Shown here one piece after another: positions 19,857 to 20,374 of a stretch of 20,374 nt of DNA (positions are counted from its first letter, which is position 1; every line of letters starts with the position of its first letter). The notes beneath the pieces are model-generated. The model was not told the origin of the DNA. It saw nothing but the letters and a program-made list of their open reading frames with translations, and did not search any database. The DNA comes from Thermoleophilia bacterium (GTDB lineage Bacteria > Actinomycetota > Thermoleophilia > Gaiellales > Gaiellaceae), in NCBI GenBank assembly GCA_014534415.1, contig JACVRM010000022.1, positions 1 to 20,374 of the forward strand. The letters are read 5' to 3'. The position numbers and the translations under genes are program-made.

Positions 19857-20374
19857 GGCGCGCGCGCGACCAGCGAGGTCAGGCCCTGGTCGTGACCGTC
19901 CTGTTCATGACGGTGCTGCTCGCAATGGCCGCGGCTGTCCTGGACGTGGGCGCCTGGTACCGCACGCACCGCCACCTCCAGGCGACCGCCGACGCATCGG
20001 CCCTGGCCGGCGCCCAGGCGCTGCCCGAGAGCCCCGGCGAGGCGATCGACCTCGCCGTCGACTACGGCGCGCGCAACGGCGGCGGCGTGCCCGCCGGCAA
20101 CGTCGCGATCAAGCGCGGCCGGCAGGCGGACGACACGATCGCGGTGACCGCGGCCAAGAAGGCTCCGGGCATCTTCACGCGCCTGTTCGGCATCGACTCC
20201 GTCGACGTTTCCGCCCGTGCGGCGGCGCGCTCGTCGATTCCCGGCAAGGCGCGCTACGTGGCGCCGATCACCGTCAGCGAGAAGCACCCGATGCTGCAGT
20301 GCAAGCCGCTTCCCTGCTTCCGCGAGGACACTCAGCTGACGCTCGAGGACCGGCATGCCCCAGGCGGCAGCGAC
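19853..20374 (+). CDS. TadG-like pilus assembly protein (3' end outside window)
   Basis: The frame opens at the ATG at 19853, inside the stop region of the TadE-like gene, and runs past the window end (174 codons seen). It begins MRRARDQRGQALVVTVLFMT, with a membrane helix to about residue 30, then the conserved DVGAWYRTHRHLQATADASA and LAGAQALP of the TadG/Tad-like domain (Flp pilus or Rv3654c-like relatives). The ectodomain visible so far has two Cys close together (QCKPLPCF) near the window edge. It should be anchored in the membrane with the bulk outside. C-terminal domains cannot be judged. It completes the order pilin, TadE, TadG. Confidence 0.9.
   Translation, partial: MRRARDQRGQALVVTVLFMTVLLAMAAAVLDVGAWYRTHRHLQATADASALAGAQALPESPGEAIDLAVDYGARNGGGVPAGNVAIKRGRQADDTIAVTAAKKAPGIFTRLFGIDSVDVSARAAARSSIPGKARYVAPITVSEKHPMLQCKPLPCFREDTQLTLEDRHAPGGSD

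Noticed and set aside
1..20374. tRNA, rRNA or CRISPR features
   Set aside because: No cloverleaf with a GTTCGAATCC-type arm, no rRNA core and no regularly spaced repeats were seen by eye.

Overview
The window is about 20.4 kb of very GC-rich DNA with dense, mostly non-overlapping genes, frequent GTG and TTG starts, a primary sigma factor, a SigK-type ECF sigma/anti-sigma pair and a Flp/Tad pilus cluster. This fits a high-GC actinomycete. A deep lineage such as Thermoleophilia seems most likely, but that is an inference from overall gene style and not proven by any single feature. I saw no rRNA, tRNA or CRISPR array.

Layout: 2-712 is the 3' end of an EAL-domain c-di-GMP phosphodiesterase, followed by a 54-residue zinc-ribbon protein (816-980). 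Exactly between this gene and the convergent LuxR-type response regulator (1141-1854) lies a 162-bp element with 20-bp terminal inverted repeats (981-1142). Upstream of the regulator on the minus strand are the primary sigma factor (1937-3028) and a Rhizobium-type asparaginase (3189-4076). The asparaginase is divergent from an Fpg/Nei-family DNA glycosylase (4094-4921). A short histidine-kinase-like protein that keeps the phospho-His helix but has lost the ATP site (4928-5512) is divergent from GTP cyclohydrolase FolE2 (5548-6531). Then come a Fe/Mn superoxide dismutase (6610-7233) preceded by an exported cupredoxin-like protein with a broken copper site (7297-8166). A plus-strand run follows: a pteridine-reductase-like SDR (8310-8969), an ECF sigma factor (8979-9572) and its membrane anti-sigma factor (9569-10198).

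The minus-strand gene 10195-11658 is thyX, interrupted inside its signature motif by a 256-residue HNH intein. It shares its start-codon bases with a divergent DUF72 gene (11657-12319) and its stop-codon bases with the convergent anti-sigma gene. Next are a 965-residue FtsX/MacB-type permease (12348-15245) and its ATPase (15242-16012), translationally coupled. About 860 bp without a convincing gene (16013-16877) carries a second, diverged copy of the 981-1142 element and other short repeats. The last part holds a DUF192 protein (16878-17312), a membrane-anchored M15/LAS-type peptidase-like protein (17457-18854) and, divergently, the start of a Flp/Tad pilus locus: Flp pilin (19215-19388), a strong stem-loop, TadE-like (19464-19856) and TadG-like (19853 to the window end).

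How it fits together: FolE2, the pteridine-reductase-like SDR and ThyX are all folate/pterin enzymes lying within 6 kb, in separate transcription units. Regulatory genes are abundant (sigma-70, ECF/anti-sigma, LuxR regulator, DHp-only protein, EAL protein). The most unusual items are the dispersed inverted-repeat element, the ThyX intein, the DHp-only protein, the SDR with an altered catalytic residue, and the cupredoxin that has lost two copper ligands.
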